Under the pieces are notes generated by a model. The model worked only from the letters and a program-made list of their open reading frames with translations. It was not told where the DNA came from and made no database searches. 64,000 nucleotides of DNA, taken from positions 219,461 to 283,460 of the forward strand of contig NZ_JAWLCI010000001.1 in the NCBI RefSeq assembly GCF_041687215.1, given 5' to 3'. Shown here piece by piece: positions 16,715 to 26,800 of the stretch. Position 1 is the stretch's first letter. Each line of letters opens with the position of its first letter. Made by a program: the position numbers and the translations under genes. This DNA comes from Mariniphaga sp041687215. Lineage in GTDB: Bacteria; Bacteroidota; Bacteroidia; Bacteroidales; Prolixibacteraceae.

Positions 16715-17842
16715 TCAGATAATCATAAAATCTGTCATCAGGTCGTCTGAAACAAAAAGACCTTTTCTGGTGAGGGTATAAATGCCATTGTTTTCTTTCA
16801 TTTTTCCTGAAAACAGATATTTAGCTGCTTCTTTTTCAACCTGACCGGCATATTTTAACCCAAAACGTTTCTCAATTTCCTGAACAGAAATTCCCCACCT
16901 GGTACGAATCCGGGTTAAAATGTACTCGTTAAACTTATCTTTTTCCGAAAGTTGTTCTTCTTCAAACCACGAAGTATTGCTTTCAATTCCGCGAATATAA
17001 CCCTCAACATGGGCAATGTTCCAACGGCGTGAATTTCCATTAAAGGAATGTGCTGAAGGTCCTAAACCAAGGTATTTTTCACCCGACCAGTAGGCTGAAT
17101 TATGTTTTGAATACAATCCGTTTCGGGCAAAATTTGAAATTTCATACTGTTCGAATCCTGCTTTTTCAGCTTCATCAATTAAAAAGTTAAATTGTTCAAT
17201 ACTTTCATTTTCAGAAAGTTCTTTTAAGGTTCCTTTTTTTAGCCAGGTATAAAAAGGCGTGCCCTGGTGGTAAGTTAAATGGTAAGCCGAAAGGTGAACC
17301 ACCGGAAGCCTGAAAATCTGTTGCAAGCTGCTTTTCCATTCCTGAAGGTATAAACCGGGTAAACCGTAAATGAGATCGGCACTGAGGTTTGAAAATCCTG
17401 CAGAGGCTGCATTTTCAATAGAATGAATAGCTTGCTCTGCATTGTGCCGTCGATTCATTTTTTTTAAATGTTCATTCTGAAATGATTGAATACCAATACT
17501 TAACCGGTTTATCCCCAAATTTTTAAGCAACTCCAGATAATCTTTGCTTAAATCATCCGGATTGGCTTCAAAAGTAATTTCAGCATTCGGCGAAACCGGA
17601 AAACAGTCATTCAAAAATTTCATAATATATGAAAGTTGATCGCCTGTTAACACTGAAGGAGTCCCCCCTCCGAAATAAATGGTATTTACTTTTTCGCTTA
17701 AAATATAATCTTTGCGAAGGACTGCCTCATTTTTTAAAGCAGTAATGAAATTATCTGTTTGATTGGTATTTACCGTTTTATAAAAATCGCAATAGTAACA
17801 TTTTTGCCGGCAAAATGGGATATGAATGTAAATTCCTGCCAT
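16715..17842 (-). CDS. hemW: HemW-like radical SAM heme chaperone
   Basis: Protein of 375 residues. The radical SAM cluster site CxxxCxxC is at the N-terminus (PFCRQKCYYCDF, residues about 10-20). It continues with TIYFGGGTPSVL, FEANPDD, RLSIGIQSF and the C-terminal HemN-type domain (ARNGLYSKHNSAYWSG). The closest family is HemW, which delivers heme to respiratory enzymes and was long mis-annotated as coproporphyrinogen III oxidase; the extra cysteine of true HemN (CxxxCxxCxC) is missing here. The divergent VanZ-like gene begins 36 bp away. Confidence 0.93.
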   Translation of the reverse strand: MAGIYIHIPFCRQKCYYCDFYKTVNTNQTDNFITALKNEAVLRKDYILSEKVNTIYFGGGTPSVLTGDQLSYIMKFLNDCFPVSPNAEITFEANPDDLSKDYLELLKNLGINRLSIGIQSFQNEHLKKMNRRHNAEQAIHSIENAASAGFSNLSADLIYGLPGLYLQEWKSSLQQIFRLPVVHLSAYHLTYHQGTPFYTWLKKGTLKELSENESIEQFNFLIDEAEKAGFEQYEISNFARNGLYSKHNSAYWSGEKYLGLGPSAHSFNGNSRRWNIAHVEGYIRGIESNTSWFEEEQLSEKDKFNEYILTRIRTRWGISVQEIEKRFGLKYAGQVEKEAAKYLFSGKMKENNGIYTLTRKGLFVSDDLMTDFMII

Positions 17843-17878
17843 AGATTTTGTTACTTTGCTCCGTTAAAATTTCAATGG

Positions 17879-18256
17879 ATGATATTTAAAATATTTTTAA
17901 AACCCTTAATCTGGTTAGCAATAATTTGTTACGGATTGTTTATTCCTGCGAGTGGCCTCCCTAAAAAGCCCTTTTTGAGCATACCGCATTTCGATAAACT
18001 CGTACATTTCGGGTTGTTTTTTGTTTTTTGCCTGTTGCTGTTTGTTCCTTTCAAAAAACTAAAACTAAATCATTATTTGTATGCCCCGGCAGTTTCCTTA
18101 TTTCTTGCAGCAGTTTTGGAGGCCGTTCAGCACATGGTATCAACTTCGCGCAGCAGTAACTTTTACGATTTTATTGCCAATAGCGCCGGCATTGCAGCGG
18201 CAACTTTTTTCTTCTACTTATTTATTTCGGGCAGAAAGTGGGAAAAATACGCTTAA
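17879..18256 (+). CDS. VanZ-like family membrane protein
   Basis: Small protein of 125 residues with four predicted membrane segments: FLKPLIWLAIICYGLFI, KLVHFGLFFVFCLLLFV, YLYAPAVSLFLAAVLEAVQ and FIANSAGIAAATFFFYLF. The HFDKLVHFG and SRSSNFYDFIANSAGI motifs match the VanZ-like family. Family members include a teicoplanin-resistance protein but most are of unknown function. ATG 17879 is chosen over an upstream in-frame ATG inside the hemW leader. It is convergent with rrf2, 18 bp away. Confidence 0.85.
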   Translation: MIFKIFLKPLIWLAIICYGLFIPASGLPKKPFLSIPHFDKLVHFGLFFVFCLLLFVPFKKLKLNHYLYAPAVSLFLAAVLEAVQHMVSTSRSSNFYDFIANSAGIAAATFFFYLFISGRKWEKYA

Positions 18257-18274
18257 GCTTCCTAAAAAATCAGC

Positions 18275-18718
18275 CTAAAGTTTAACCAGGTCTTCGTACT
18301 TTTCAATGTCTTTACCAACAATTTCAAGGGTGGTTCCCTGGTAAAATTTACCAATTTCATTCCGCAAACTATCGTACTGCGCATGCACCGGACAAAGTGG
18401 TTTTGAAGAGTCATGAGTACGGCATGGTTCAAGCCTGATGAGGCAGTTGGTAAAAAATTCTTCACCATCAACTCTGGTAACAATATCCCACAACGTAATT
18501 CCGGAAGGATGTTTTGCAAGGGCAAATCCACCATTGGGTCCTTTGGTTGAAACCAACAATTTTTGTTTCACCAGGTTTTGCAAAATTTTTCCTAAAAACG
18601 GTGAGGATAGTTTCAAATCTTCGGAAATTTTTTTGATTCCAATCATTTTTTCTTCTTTGGAAAATTTCGCCAGATAAATGAGAGCCCTCAAAGCATATTT
18701 ACAAGTATTAGACAGCAT
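18275..18718 (-). CDS. Rrf2 family transcriptional regulator
   Basis: Protein of 147 residues. N-terminal winged helix-turn-helix typical of Rrf2: MLSNTCKYALRALIYLAK, then LKLSSPFLGKILQNLVKQ and GPNGGFALAK. Three cysteines in NCLIRLEPC and PLCPVH correspond in position to the cluster-binding loop of IscR and NsrR, so a [2Fe-2S] or NO/redox-sensing role is plausible. No iron-sulfur assembly genes are next to it. It precedes rpiB by 48 bp in reverse order on the same strand but is probably a separate unit. Confidence 0.92.
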   Translation of the reverse strand: MLSNTCKYALRALIYLAKFSKEEKMIGIKKISEDLKLSSPFLGKILQNLVKQKLLVSTKGPNGGFALAKHPSGITLWDIVTRVDGEEFFTNCLIRLEPCRTHDSSKPLCPVHAQYDSLRNEIGKFYQGTTLEIVGKDIEKYEDLVKL

Positions 18719-18766
18719 ATTAATTATTTTTAATTCAATTTCAATTTAGTAAAAGTTTGATTCTTA

Positions 18767-19216
18767 TTATTTTAAAGGTATTTTGGCAATTCTGCGTGCA
18801 TGGCGGCCTCCTTCAAATTCGGCATTTAAATAGGCTTCTACAATAGCAACTGCTTCCTGGTCGGTAACAAATCGTGAAGGAATGGCACAAATGTTAGCAT
18901 TATTGTGTTGTTTGGCCAATGCACCTATTTCAGCATTCCAGCAAACCCCCGACCGCACATTTTGGTGCTTGTTGGCCGTAATACTAATACCCTGTCCGCT
19001 ACCACAAAAAGTAATACCCTGTTCATATTCGCCACGTTCAATTGCTTCTGCAATGAGATGGCCAAAGTCGGGATAATCACAGGATTCATTTGTATAACAT
19101 CCTAAATCTTTATAAGGAATGCCTTTTTCATTAAAATATTTTATAATAACCTGTTTTTTTTCAAAACCGGCATGATCGCTTGCAATAGCTATAATTTTTT
19201 CTTTTAAATTTTTCAT
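18767..19216 (-). CDS. rpiB: Ribose-5-phosphate isomerase B
   Basis: Protein of 149 residues that interconverts ribose 5-phosphate and ribulose 5-phosphate. RpiB hallmarks: ASDHAGFEKKQ near residue 14, the phosphate/base pocket FCGSGQGISITANK with the catalytic Cys, and VRSGVCW. The SDH-A-G-F start and the length match the RpiB/LacAB family. The preceding flippase gene starts 36 bp upstream. Confidence 0.96.
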   Translation of the reverse strand: MKNLKEKIIAIASDHAGFEKKQVIIKYFNEKGIPYKDLGCYTNESCDYPDFGHLIAEAIERGEYEQGITFCGSGQGISITANKHQNVRSGVCWNAEIGALAKQHNNANICAIPSRFVTDQEAVAIVEAYLNAEFEGGRHARRIAKIPLK

Positions 19217-19252
19217 TCAGGCAAAATTAATACTTTTTGATATTTAATTCAT

Positions 19253-20737
19253 TTATTTTGTCATATTTCGGTTAAATAATCGCTTTAACTGACTTTTTTC
19301 CAGCTTATAAATGGTGAAAATAAAAACAAATAAAAATAATGTGTTTACCGGAAATTTAATGACAACTGGTTGTAACCGTGTAATCAGCGATAAAACATAA
19401 ATAGCTGCAGCCACCAAAAAATAGGTCGCAATTCGTTTCAAATTGTAAGGAACAGGATAGTATTTCTGACCCAGAAAGTAGGAAATTACCATCATTACGA
19501 AAAAGGCAAATAACAATGCGGCGGCTGATCCTTTGTATCCAAACAGCGGAATTAGTATAAAATTGAGTATGATTGTAATTACTGCTCCCAAAATTGAAAT
19601 ATATGCTCCGTAACGTGTCATATCTGTAAGTTTGTACCAGAGCGATAGTGTAAAATAAATTCCGAAAAACAGGTTGGCCAGCATTACAAAAGGAACTACG
19701 GAAAAACCTTCTTCATATTCGATGGGAATTATCAGTTTTATAACATCAAGGTAGAGCATCATTCCCAGAAAAATTAACAACCCGAAAATCACAAAATACT
19801 TCATAATTTCGGCATAAATATTTTTATCGTTTTTGCTTTCGGCCTGCGAAAAAAAGAAGGGTTCAAAAGCATACCGGAAAGCCTGAATAAACATGTTCAT
19901 TAAAACTGCAATTTTAACCGCAGCTCCATAAATACCCAGTTGTTTCATGGGTAATTGTTCTTCCGGAATAAGAAAAGGAATTAAAATTTTATCGATTTGC
20001 TGAATTAAAATGCCGGTCATTCCCACAATAAGAATTGGGAAAGAATAGTTCAGCATTTTTTGAAGAAGAGCCTTGTTAAAATATAATGAGAATTTAAAAA
20101 TTTCGGGCAGCAGCAACAAAAGTGTTACAACAGATGACAGCAAATTTGAAATAAAAACATAGCCCACACCAATTTCGGAAGAGTAAACAAACCGTACAAT
20201 TGAATCCGGATTGTTTTCAATCAGTTTTGGGCAGAGCAACAAAAAAAACAGGTTAAAAGCAATATTAAAACCGATGTTAATCAGCCTGACCACTGCAAAT
20301 TTTACCGGGCGGTTATTCAGCCTCAGCCGGGCAAACGGAATGGCTGTAAAGGCGTCGATAGCAAGAATAAACCCAAACCACAAAATATACTCAGGGTGTT
20401 CAGGGTATTTTATCAGACTTGCTAAAGGATTCTTAAAAAGAATAATCAAAATTAAAAACAGCAAAGAGGAAAAAAACAGTGAAATAAGCGAGGTAGAATA
20501 TACTTTTTCGGAGTCGGAATTTTTGGAGGCAAAACGAAAAAATCCTGTTTCCATGCCGTAGGTTAAAAACACCATAAAAAAAGCAACGTATGCATAAAGG
20601 TTTGTCACAATCCCATAATCTTCGGGGGCAAATAAATTAACATACAGCGGCATGAGCCACCAATTCATAAACCGGCCAACAATACTGCTAACCCCGTAAA
20701 TGGCTGTATCTCCTGCTAATTTTTTAAAAGGATTCAA
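19253..20737 (-). CDS. Oligosaccharide flippase / polysaccharide biosynthesis protein
   Basis: Protein of 494 residues with about 12-14 hydrophobic segments and no signal peptide, typical of the Wzx/MOP exporter superfamily that flips lipid-linked oligosaccharides. The start motif KKLAGDTAIYGVSSIVGRF is typical of this Bacteroidota group and directly follows a TTG codon at 20737; the next ATG would remove it, so TTG is chosen. No glycosyltransferases are nearby, so its lipid substrate is unknown. Confidence 0.87.
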   Translation of the reverse strand: MNPFKKLAGDTAIYGVSSIVGRFMNWWLMPLYVNLFAPEDYGIVTNLYAYVAFFMVFLTYGMETGFFRFASKNSDSEKVYSTSLISLFFSSLLFLILIILFKNPLASLIKYPEHPEYILWFGFILAIDAFTAIPFARLRLNNRPVKFAVVRLINIGFNIAFNLFFLLLCPKLIENNPDSIVRFVYSSEIGVGYVFISNLLSSVVTLLLLLPEIFKFSLYFNKALLQKMLNYSFPILIVGMTGILIQQIDKILIPFLIPEEQLPMKQLGIYGAAVKIAVLMNMFIQAFRYAFEPFFFSQAESKNDKNIYAEIMKYFVIFGLLIFLGMMLYLDVIKLIIPIEYEEGFSVVPFVMLANLFFGIYFTLSLWYKLTDMTRYGAYISILGAVITIILNFILIPLFGYKGSAAALLFAFFVMMVISYFLGQKYYPVPYNLKRIATYFLVAAAIYVLSLITRLQPVVIKFPVNTLFLFVFIFTIYKLEKSQLKRLFNRNMTK

Positions 20738-20908
20738 AAGTGTTTAATTTTAAAACAAAGATAGTATTCATCTTATTAAAATTATTTGTTTTTTAAGTTA
20801 TAAGATGGAACTCGCATGATTTTAATAATTCGCTAATGTGTGAAAATCTTTCTCATGCTCGTTTCATTTGCTTTCTTAACCTTCAATTGGCACACTTCGT
20901 TTATTTAT

Positions 20909-20916
20909 TAATTTTG
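20909..20916 (+). promoter_or_regulatory. Promoter for the glutaminyl cyclase gene
   Basis: TAATTTTG at 20909-20916 is an exact TAnnTTTG element. ATTG at 20886-20889 lies 19 bp upstream and matches the -33 TTTG in three of four bases. The start codon is 51 bp downstream. Confidence 0.6.
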
Positions 20917-20967
20917 GCAAAAAAACAATATTTTTAACAAGCGAAAATGCGTAATTAAAAATTCAAC

Positions 20968-22041
20968 ATGAAACGTTCGATATTCCCTTTTGTACTGATT
21001 TTTAGTTTATTCATTACTTTTTTTTCGTGTTCAAATAAACCCAAACGTTCGCGAAAACCGGTAAGTACCATCACAATTTTGCCTCAGGCTAAAAATTATA
21101 TCTACGGAAACAATGTATCGGTCCGGGTTCAAACCAAACTCAGAAACGGAGAAATAGATAACATTAAGCTTATTTACCAAGGTGAACTTTTAAAGGAAAG
21201 CAGCGACCTTGATTTTACTGTTTCAAATGTAAAACTAAACGAGTTAGGCAGAAACACGTTGAATGTTACCGCAACCAAAACAGATGATGTAAGCAATTCA
21301 CGTTCGATTTCATTTAATGTGGTTTCAGATATAATCCCAAAAAAATACAGTTACACCACTAAAAAAGATTACCCGCATAACCGAAAATTTTATACCCAGG
21401 GACTTGAATTTCACAATGGGTACATTTATGAAGGAACAGGAGAAAACGGCTCTTCAGGATTATTTAAAGTAAATTTGAATACCGGAAATACCGTTTTACA
21501 ACATTTACTTGATGAAAAATATTTTGGTGAAGGAATTACTATTTTAAACGATAAAATTTACCAGCTTACTTACCGGGCACAAAAAGGTTTTGTTTACAAC
21601 CTCAACGATTTTGCTGTAATTGACAGTTTCACTTACAAATCGAAAGAAGGATGGGGCCTTACAAATGATGGAAAACATTTAATAATGAGTAACGGAACAC
21701 ATGAGTTAACCTGGCTCGATCCGTCAGATTTTTCGGAAGTAAAAAAAGTTCAGGTAGCTAATAATCAGGGAATTATTAATTATTTGAATGAATTGGAATA
21801 CATTAACGAAACTATTTTTGCCAATGTTTATACCACAAATCTTATTGTTCAAATTGAACCTGAAACCGGAAAAGTACTTTCAGAAATTAACCTCGAAGGA
21901 ATTTTAAATATGTACACCAACCCGAGCGATACCATCGATTATTTAAACGGAATTGCTTACGATGCCGAAAGTGAACGGTTTTTTGTTACAGGAAAATGGT
22001 GGCCAAGGTTATTCGAAATTGAATTGGTTGAATCAGAATAA
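20968..22041 (+). CDS. Glutaminyl-peptide cyclotransferase (plant-type)
   Basis: Protein of 357 residues with a lipoprotein leader (FITFFSCSNKPK). An N-terminal immunoglobulin-like part is followed by a five-bladed beta-propeller of the plant/bacterial type: YTQGLEFHNGYIYEGTG, LLDEKYFGEGITIL, IYQLTYRAQKGF and the conserved WGLTNDGKHLIMSNGTHELTW region. These enzymes convert N-terminal glutamine into pyroglutamate on exported proteins. In T9SS-bearing Bacteroidota, N-terminal pyroglutamate on secreted proteins is common, which fits its envelope location. Its 3' end overlaps ruvB by 9 bp (tail to tail). Confidence 0.9.
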   Translation: MKRSIFPFVLIFSLFITFFSCSNKPKRSRKPVSTITILPQAKNYIYGNNVSVRVQTKLRNGEIDNIKLIYQGELLKESSDLDFTVSNVKLNELGRNTLNVTATKTDDVSNSRSISFNVVSDIIPKKYSYTTKKDYPHNRKFYTQGLEFHNGYIYEGTGENGSSGLFKVNLNTGNTVLQHLLDEKYFGEGITILNDKIYQLTYRAQKGFVYNLNDFAVIDSFTYKSKEGWGLTNDGKHLIMSNGTHELTWLDPSDFSEVKKVQVANNQGIINYLNELEYINETIFANVYTTNLIVQIEPETGKVLSEINLEGILNMYTNPSDTIDYLNGIAYDAESERFFVTGKWWPRLFEIELVESE

Positions 22042-23055
22042 AGTGGGAGAATCTCCGTATTTAATCCGTCCCAAATGTTTATAAGCCCTTTCAGTAGCTT
22101 CTCTTCCGCGGGGTGTCCGTTTTATAAATCCTTCCTTAATCAGGAACGGTTCATAAACTTCTTCAATGGTTCCGCTATCCTCTCCAACTGCGGTGGAAAT
22201 GGTTGAAATACCCACAGGACCACCTTTAAATTTATCAATGATGCATAGCAAAATTCGGTTGTCCATTTCATCCAGCCCGTGCTGGTCAATGTTCATAGCT
22301 TTAAGTGACGTTTTTGTAATATCAATGTCAATATTTCCATCGCCTTTAACCTGGGCAAAATCGCGTACACGTCGCAATAACGAATTGACAATACGCGGAG
22401 TTCCGCGGCTTCTGCCGGCAATTTCAATTGCTGCTTCATCACTGATTTCCACATCGAGAATACGTGCCGAACGTTTAACAATGCCCGTTAAAACAGTATT
22501 GTCGTAGTACTCCAGGTGCGAATTAATGCCAAACCTTGCCCGCAGCGGCGAAGTGAGCAAACCTGAGCGGGTGGTTGCTCCAATAAGTGTAAACGGGTGC
22601 AACTCGAGCTGAATGGAACGGGCGCTGGGCCCTTTGTCAATCATTATATCAATCCGGAAATCTTCCATTGCCGAATAAAGATACTCTTCCACAATGGGCG
22701 ATAAACGGTGAATTTCGTCTATAAAAAGTACATCACGTTCCTCCAGGTTGGTTAAAAGACCAGCCAAATCGCCTGGTTTATCAAGCACCGGACCCGATGT
22801 AATTTTTATTCCAACACCCAGCTCGTTTGCAATAATGTGCGACAAAGTTGTTTTACCTAATCCGGGAGGTCCATGCAATAAAACATGATCAAGCGCTTCG
22901 TTCCTCATGGAAGCTGCCTGAACAAATATTTTAAGATTTTCTACAATTTGCCTTTGCCCTTTAAAATCGTTAAACGACAATGGCCGTAATTTTCTGTCAA
23001 GCTCCCGCTCGGTGTCAGGATAAAAATCTCCTCTTATGTCAAGGTCTTCGCTCAT
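22033..23055 (-). CDS. ruvB: Holliday junction branch migration DNA helicase RuvB
   Basis: Protein of 340 residues. AAA+ features: Walker A GPPGLGKTTLS, Walker B LFIDEIHRL, sensor 1 GATTRSGLL, arginine finger region PLRARFG, and a C-terminal winged helix (RTPRGREATERAYKHL). RuvB drives Holliday junction migration with RuvA and RuvC; neither is next to it. Its start overlaps the stop of the upstream receiver gene by 4 bp. Confidence 0.97.
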   Translation of the reverse strand: MSEDLDIRGDFYPDTERELDRKLRPLSFNDFKGQRQIVENLKIFVQAASMRNEALDHVLLHGPPGLGKTTLSHIIANELGVGIKITSGPVLDKPGDLAGLLTNLEERDVLFIDEIHRLSPIVEEYLYSAMEDFRIDIMIDKGPSARSIQLELHPFTLIGATTRSGLLTSPLRARFGINSHLEYYDNTVLTGIVKRSARILDVEISDEAAIEIAGRSRGTPRIVNSLLRRVRDFAQVKGDGNIDIDITKTSLKAMNIDQHGLDEMDNRILLCIIDKFKGGPVGISTISTAVGEDSGTIEEVYEPFLIKEGFIKRTPRGREATERAYKHLGRIKYGDSPTLF

Positions 23056-23432
23056 TTACTCGAAGTGGCAAATTGTTCAATTACAGCATACAATTCTTCG
23101 GGCGAAAAGGGTTTTGGTAAATAATCGTTCATGCCTGCCTGTAAACATTTGTCTTTGTCGTTATCTAAAGTATTGGCAGTAAGCGCAACAATGGGAACTC
23201 CATGTTTTACGCCCATGCTTTCTTCATACTTACGAATATCTGCGGTAATTTCAAATCCGTTTTTTTCAGGCAGCATTATATCCATCAAAATTAAATCGGG
23301 AGGATTTTTCTTTACCTCCTCCATTGCATCTCGCCAAATGGCAACACAAACTACTTCGTAGTCAAATTTTCTTAAATGAAAACTAACTACTTTTTGATTT
23401 AACAGGTTGTCTTCAACTAAAAGTATTTTCAA
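23052..23432 (-). CDS. Stand-alone response-regulator receiver protein
   Basis: Protein of 126 residues formed by one CheY-like receiver domain with no output domain. Phosphorylation site D51 in LILMDIMLP, acidic pair E7-D8, switch threonine in VALTANT, and K of the LPKPFSPEEL loop are all present. The N-x-x-N-x-K start (VEDNLLNQKVV) is typical of receivers from phosphorelay hybrids. It overlaps ruvB by 4 bp, which implies translational coupling to a DNA repair gene; the partner kinase is not in the window's vicinity. Confidence 0.9.
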   Translation of the reverse strand: MKILLVEDNLLNQKVVSFHLRKFDYEVVCVAIWRDAMEEVKKNPPDLILMDIMLPEKNGFEITADIRKYEESMGVKHGVPIVALTANTLDNDKDKCLQAGMNDYLPKPFSPEELYAVIEQFATSSK

Positions 23433-23864
23433 TTTCTTCTGTATTATTATTATATAAGCTATTAATTAATAAAAATGTAATTAATAATAGCCTGTTGATT
23501 GCTGTTAATTATTAGTTTCAATTTTTTATAAAGATAACTTTCACTTTCAATCTTCCAAAATATTAACATGCTCTTTTATTCTATCCTTCTTATTTTCAAT
23601 TAATAATTTAATTTCTTAACACCTGTTTAAAACATGCTGGTTTGTGTAGCTCATTTTGTAAACAGGTTAATTATTTGTGTAAAGAATGAAAGAACTTTTT
23701 GCTTAAATTTTTTTCAAGTCTCAAAAATAATATTATTGTAGAAAATTAAGAGGGATGCAAATATTGTTTTAAAAGATTATTTTTGTTTTTTCCTCCGTTT
23801 TTGAAACAATTACTAACAATTATTAGTTTCATTAAAAAGCTGGATGAAAAGAAATTAGAAAATA
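23433..23864. other. AT-rich intergenic region, no gene seen
   Basis: About 430 bp between the divergent receiver and DUF4175 genes. No convincing open frame or RNA structure is seen. TATTTTTG at 23778-23785 matches the -7 element for the plus-strand operon, about 80 bp upstream of the DUF4175 start; no proper -33 partner was found. Confidence 0.6.
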
Positions 23865-26800
23865 ATGACAGAAAATTTTAACATACTTGTTCATAAGCTA
23901 AATTCATTTCGTATTAAATACTATTCTTTTAAATTACTAAAGGGTGTTATTCTTACGTTTTTTCTTTTACTTGCTTTGTTTACAATCTTTTCGTTAATTG
24001 AGTACTTTGTTTATTTACCCTCAGATATAAGAAAAATACTCTTTTTTGGTTTCCTGGTGTTCGGAGGTTTACTCACAATGCAGTTTATTCTGCTTCCCCT
24101 TTTAAAACTCCTTCATATTATAAAACCCATTGATATTAAAACCAGCTCTCAAATTATTCAGAAACATTTTAAGGATATTAAGGATAAGTTATTGAATATT
24201 ATTGAGTTATCAGAAATTAATGATCCTGTTTATTCCAATGAAATTGTATTGGCAAGTATTGATCAGAAAATAAATGAATTAAGTGTTTTCAACTTTAGCC
24301 AGGCTGTTCAGTTTAAAAATCTTCGACTGGTTCTCAGCTATTTTTTAGTTAGTCTTTTGTTTACAGCTACAGTTTTTTTAGTAAATAAATCGGTTTTTAC
24401 CACAGCACCTCAACGAATAATTCATTACAATACACAATTTATAAAACCCGCTCCATTCGAATTTCAACTTTTAAATACTGAATTAAAAGCGAAAAAAGGA
24501 GACTCATATAAAATTAAAATGGAAGTTAGCGGCGACGAACTTCCGCAGATTGCCTATATAAATATTGAAGGAAATAATTACCTGATGAAAAGTACATCGG
24601 CTGGTGTTTTTGAATTTGAAATGAGCTCGGTAATTAATCCGGTGAATTTTTATTTTACCGATTTAAAGTACAATTCTGATACGTACTTTCTGCAATTACT
24701 GCCAAAACCAGGAATTAATCATTTCGATGTAACAGTTAAACCACCATCCTACACAGGTCTTCCTGAATTAGTACACGAAAACACAGGAGACTTGCAGGTT
24801 CCACATGGAACATTGGTAAAATGGAATTTTCAGGGAATTGATATTGACACACTTTACATGGCTCTTTCAGATTCAGTAACTCTTGGAGCAGAAAAAACAT
24901 CCTCGGGTTTTCAATTGGAAAATCAGTTTTTTAAAGCATCAGGCTACCATATATATATAAAGAACGACTTAACAGAATCGGAACTTGCTTTTAGTTATTC
25001 TGTTGATGTTTTGCCCGATCTTTACCCTGAAATTAAAATTGTTCAGGTGCAGGATTCGATGCAAATGACGCGCTTCTTTTTTAAAGGAACCATTGGCGAC
25101 GATTATGGCTTTTCAGCCCTAAATTTTCATTACAATATTAACAACAATGATTCGGCCATCGCAATTCCGTTTGTAAAAAATATGACTGATCAGGAATTTT
25201 ATTTCGGTTTCGATTTTGCTGAAATTGCCATGCAGTCGGGCTTGGTTTCTTATTATTTTTCGGTTACCGATAATGATGTATTGAATAATTACAAAACAAC
25301 AACTTCTGATAATTTCATTTTTAATTTGCCAAACAGGGAAGAAATTGCTGCAAACGAAAAGGAACAGTTTGAAAAACTGGAAGAAATGTTGCAGGAAAGT
25401 GAACAACTAACCAAAGAAATTCAGGATGATTTGGAAAACCTTCGGTTAAAAAACATGGATACCAATGTTTCTGACTGGGAAAAATCGCAGATGGTAAACC
25501 AAATACTTTCCAAACAAAGTGAACTGGAGAAACTGTACGATCGGATTAAACAGGATAATGAAAAACTTAATAATTACCTGAATTCATTTAATCAGCAAAA
25601 CGATGAAATTAGGGAAAAACAGCAACAAATTGAAGAATTACTGGATGAAGTTTTTACGGATGAATTGAAAAAATTGCTGGAAGAATTTCAGAAACTGGCT
25701 GAAGAGTTCGACAATAACAAGTTAAATGAACTTACAGAGCAAATGAATTTTACGTATGAAGATTTGCAGAAACAGCTTGACAAAAACCTGGAAATGCTGC
25801 GGAAAATGAAAGTGGAGCAAAAGTTTCAGAATGTTATAGATGACCTGAATAAAATGGCAGAAGAAGAAGAAAAAATGGCCGAAGAAGTGAGCGAAAAGTC
25901 GAATTACGATGAAATTCAGGAACAACTCGAAAATCACAAAAATGAACTTGAAAATTTTCAAAATGAAATAAATGATGCCCTCCGGTTAAATGAAGAGCTG
26001 GAAAAACCTATGAATATTGACGATTTTAGCGAAGAAATTGAGGATATTGAAAAAAGTATGGAAAATAGCCAGAATGAACTTCAAAAAAAGAACCGGAAAA
26101 AATCTGGTTCAGGTTTGAAGGAAAATTCGGAAAAAATGAAAAATACAGCATTTGCCATGCAGCAAATGCTCAATTCAAACACCATGCAGCAAAACATGGA
26201 AAATATTCAAAACCTCAGACAAATTTTGAGCAACCTGGTTTATTTATCGTTTGAACAGGAGAATGTTTTAGAAGGCCTGACAGAAATTAATTCCATCGAT
26301 CCGGCAGTAAATGAATTGAATTTGAAACAACGAAGAATAAAGGATCAGAGCCGTATTGTAAAAGATTCGCTTTATGCACTGGCAAAACGTACTCCTCAAA
26401 TTAACAGCATGGTAAACAACGAATTAATTACCCTTGAATTGAATTTGGACAAAGCTATGGATGAAATGGCCGAAGGATTATATCCCAATGCAAGAGCTAG
26501 CCAGCAGTTTGTAATGACAGCCTCAAATAACCTGGCGCTGATGTTAAATGAAGCTTTGGAAAATCTGGAAGAACAAATGGCCAATGCCCAGCCCGGCGAT
26601 CAGCAATGTGAAAATCCCGGGCAAGGGCAGTCAGGAATGAACATGCTTAAACAGGAATCGGAAAGCATTAAACAGCAGTTGCAACAGATGATTGAACAAA
26701 TGAAAAACGGGAATTCGCAGAATATGAACCAGCAGATGGGGCAGTCGCTGATGCAACACGAAATGATGCAACAAATGCTGCGGGAAATTATGAATAACGG

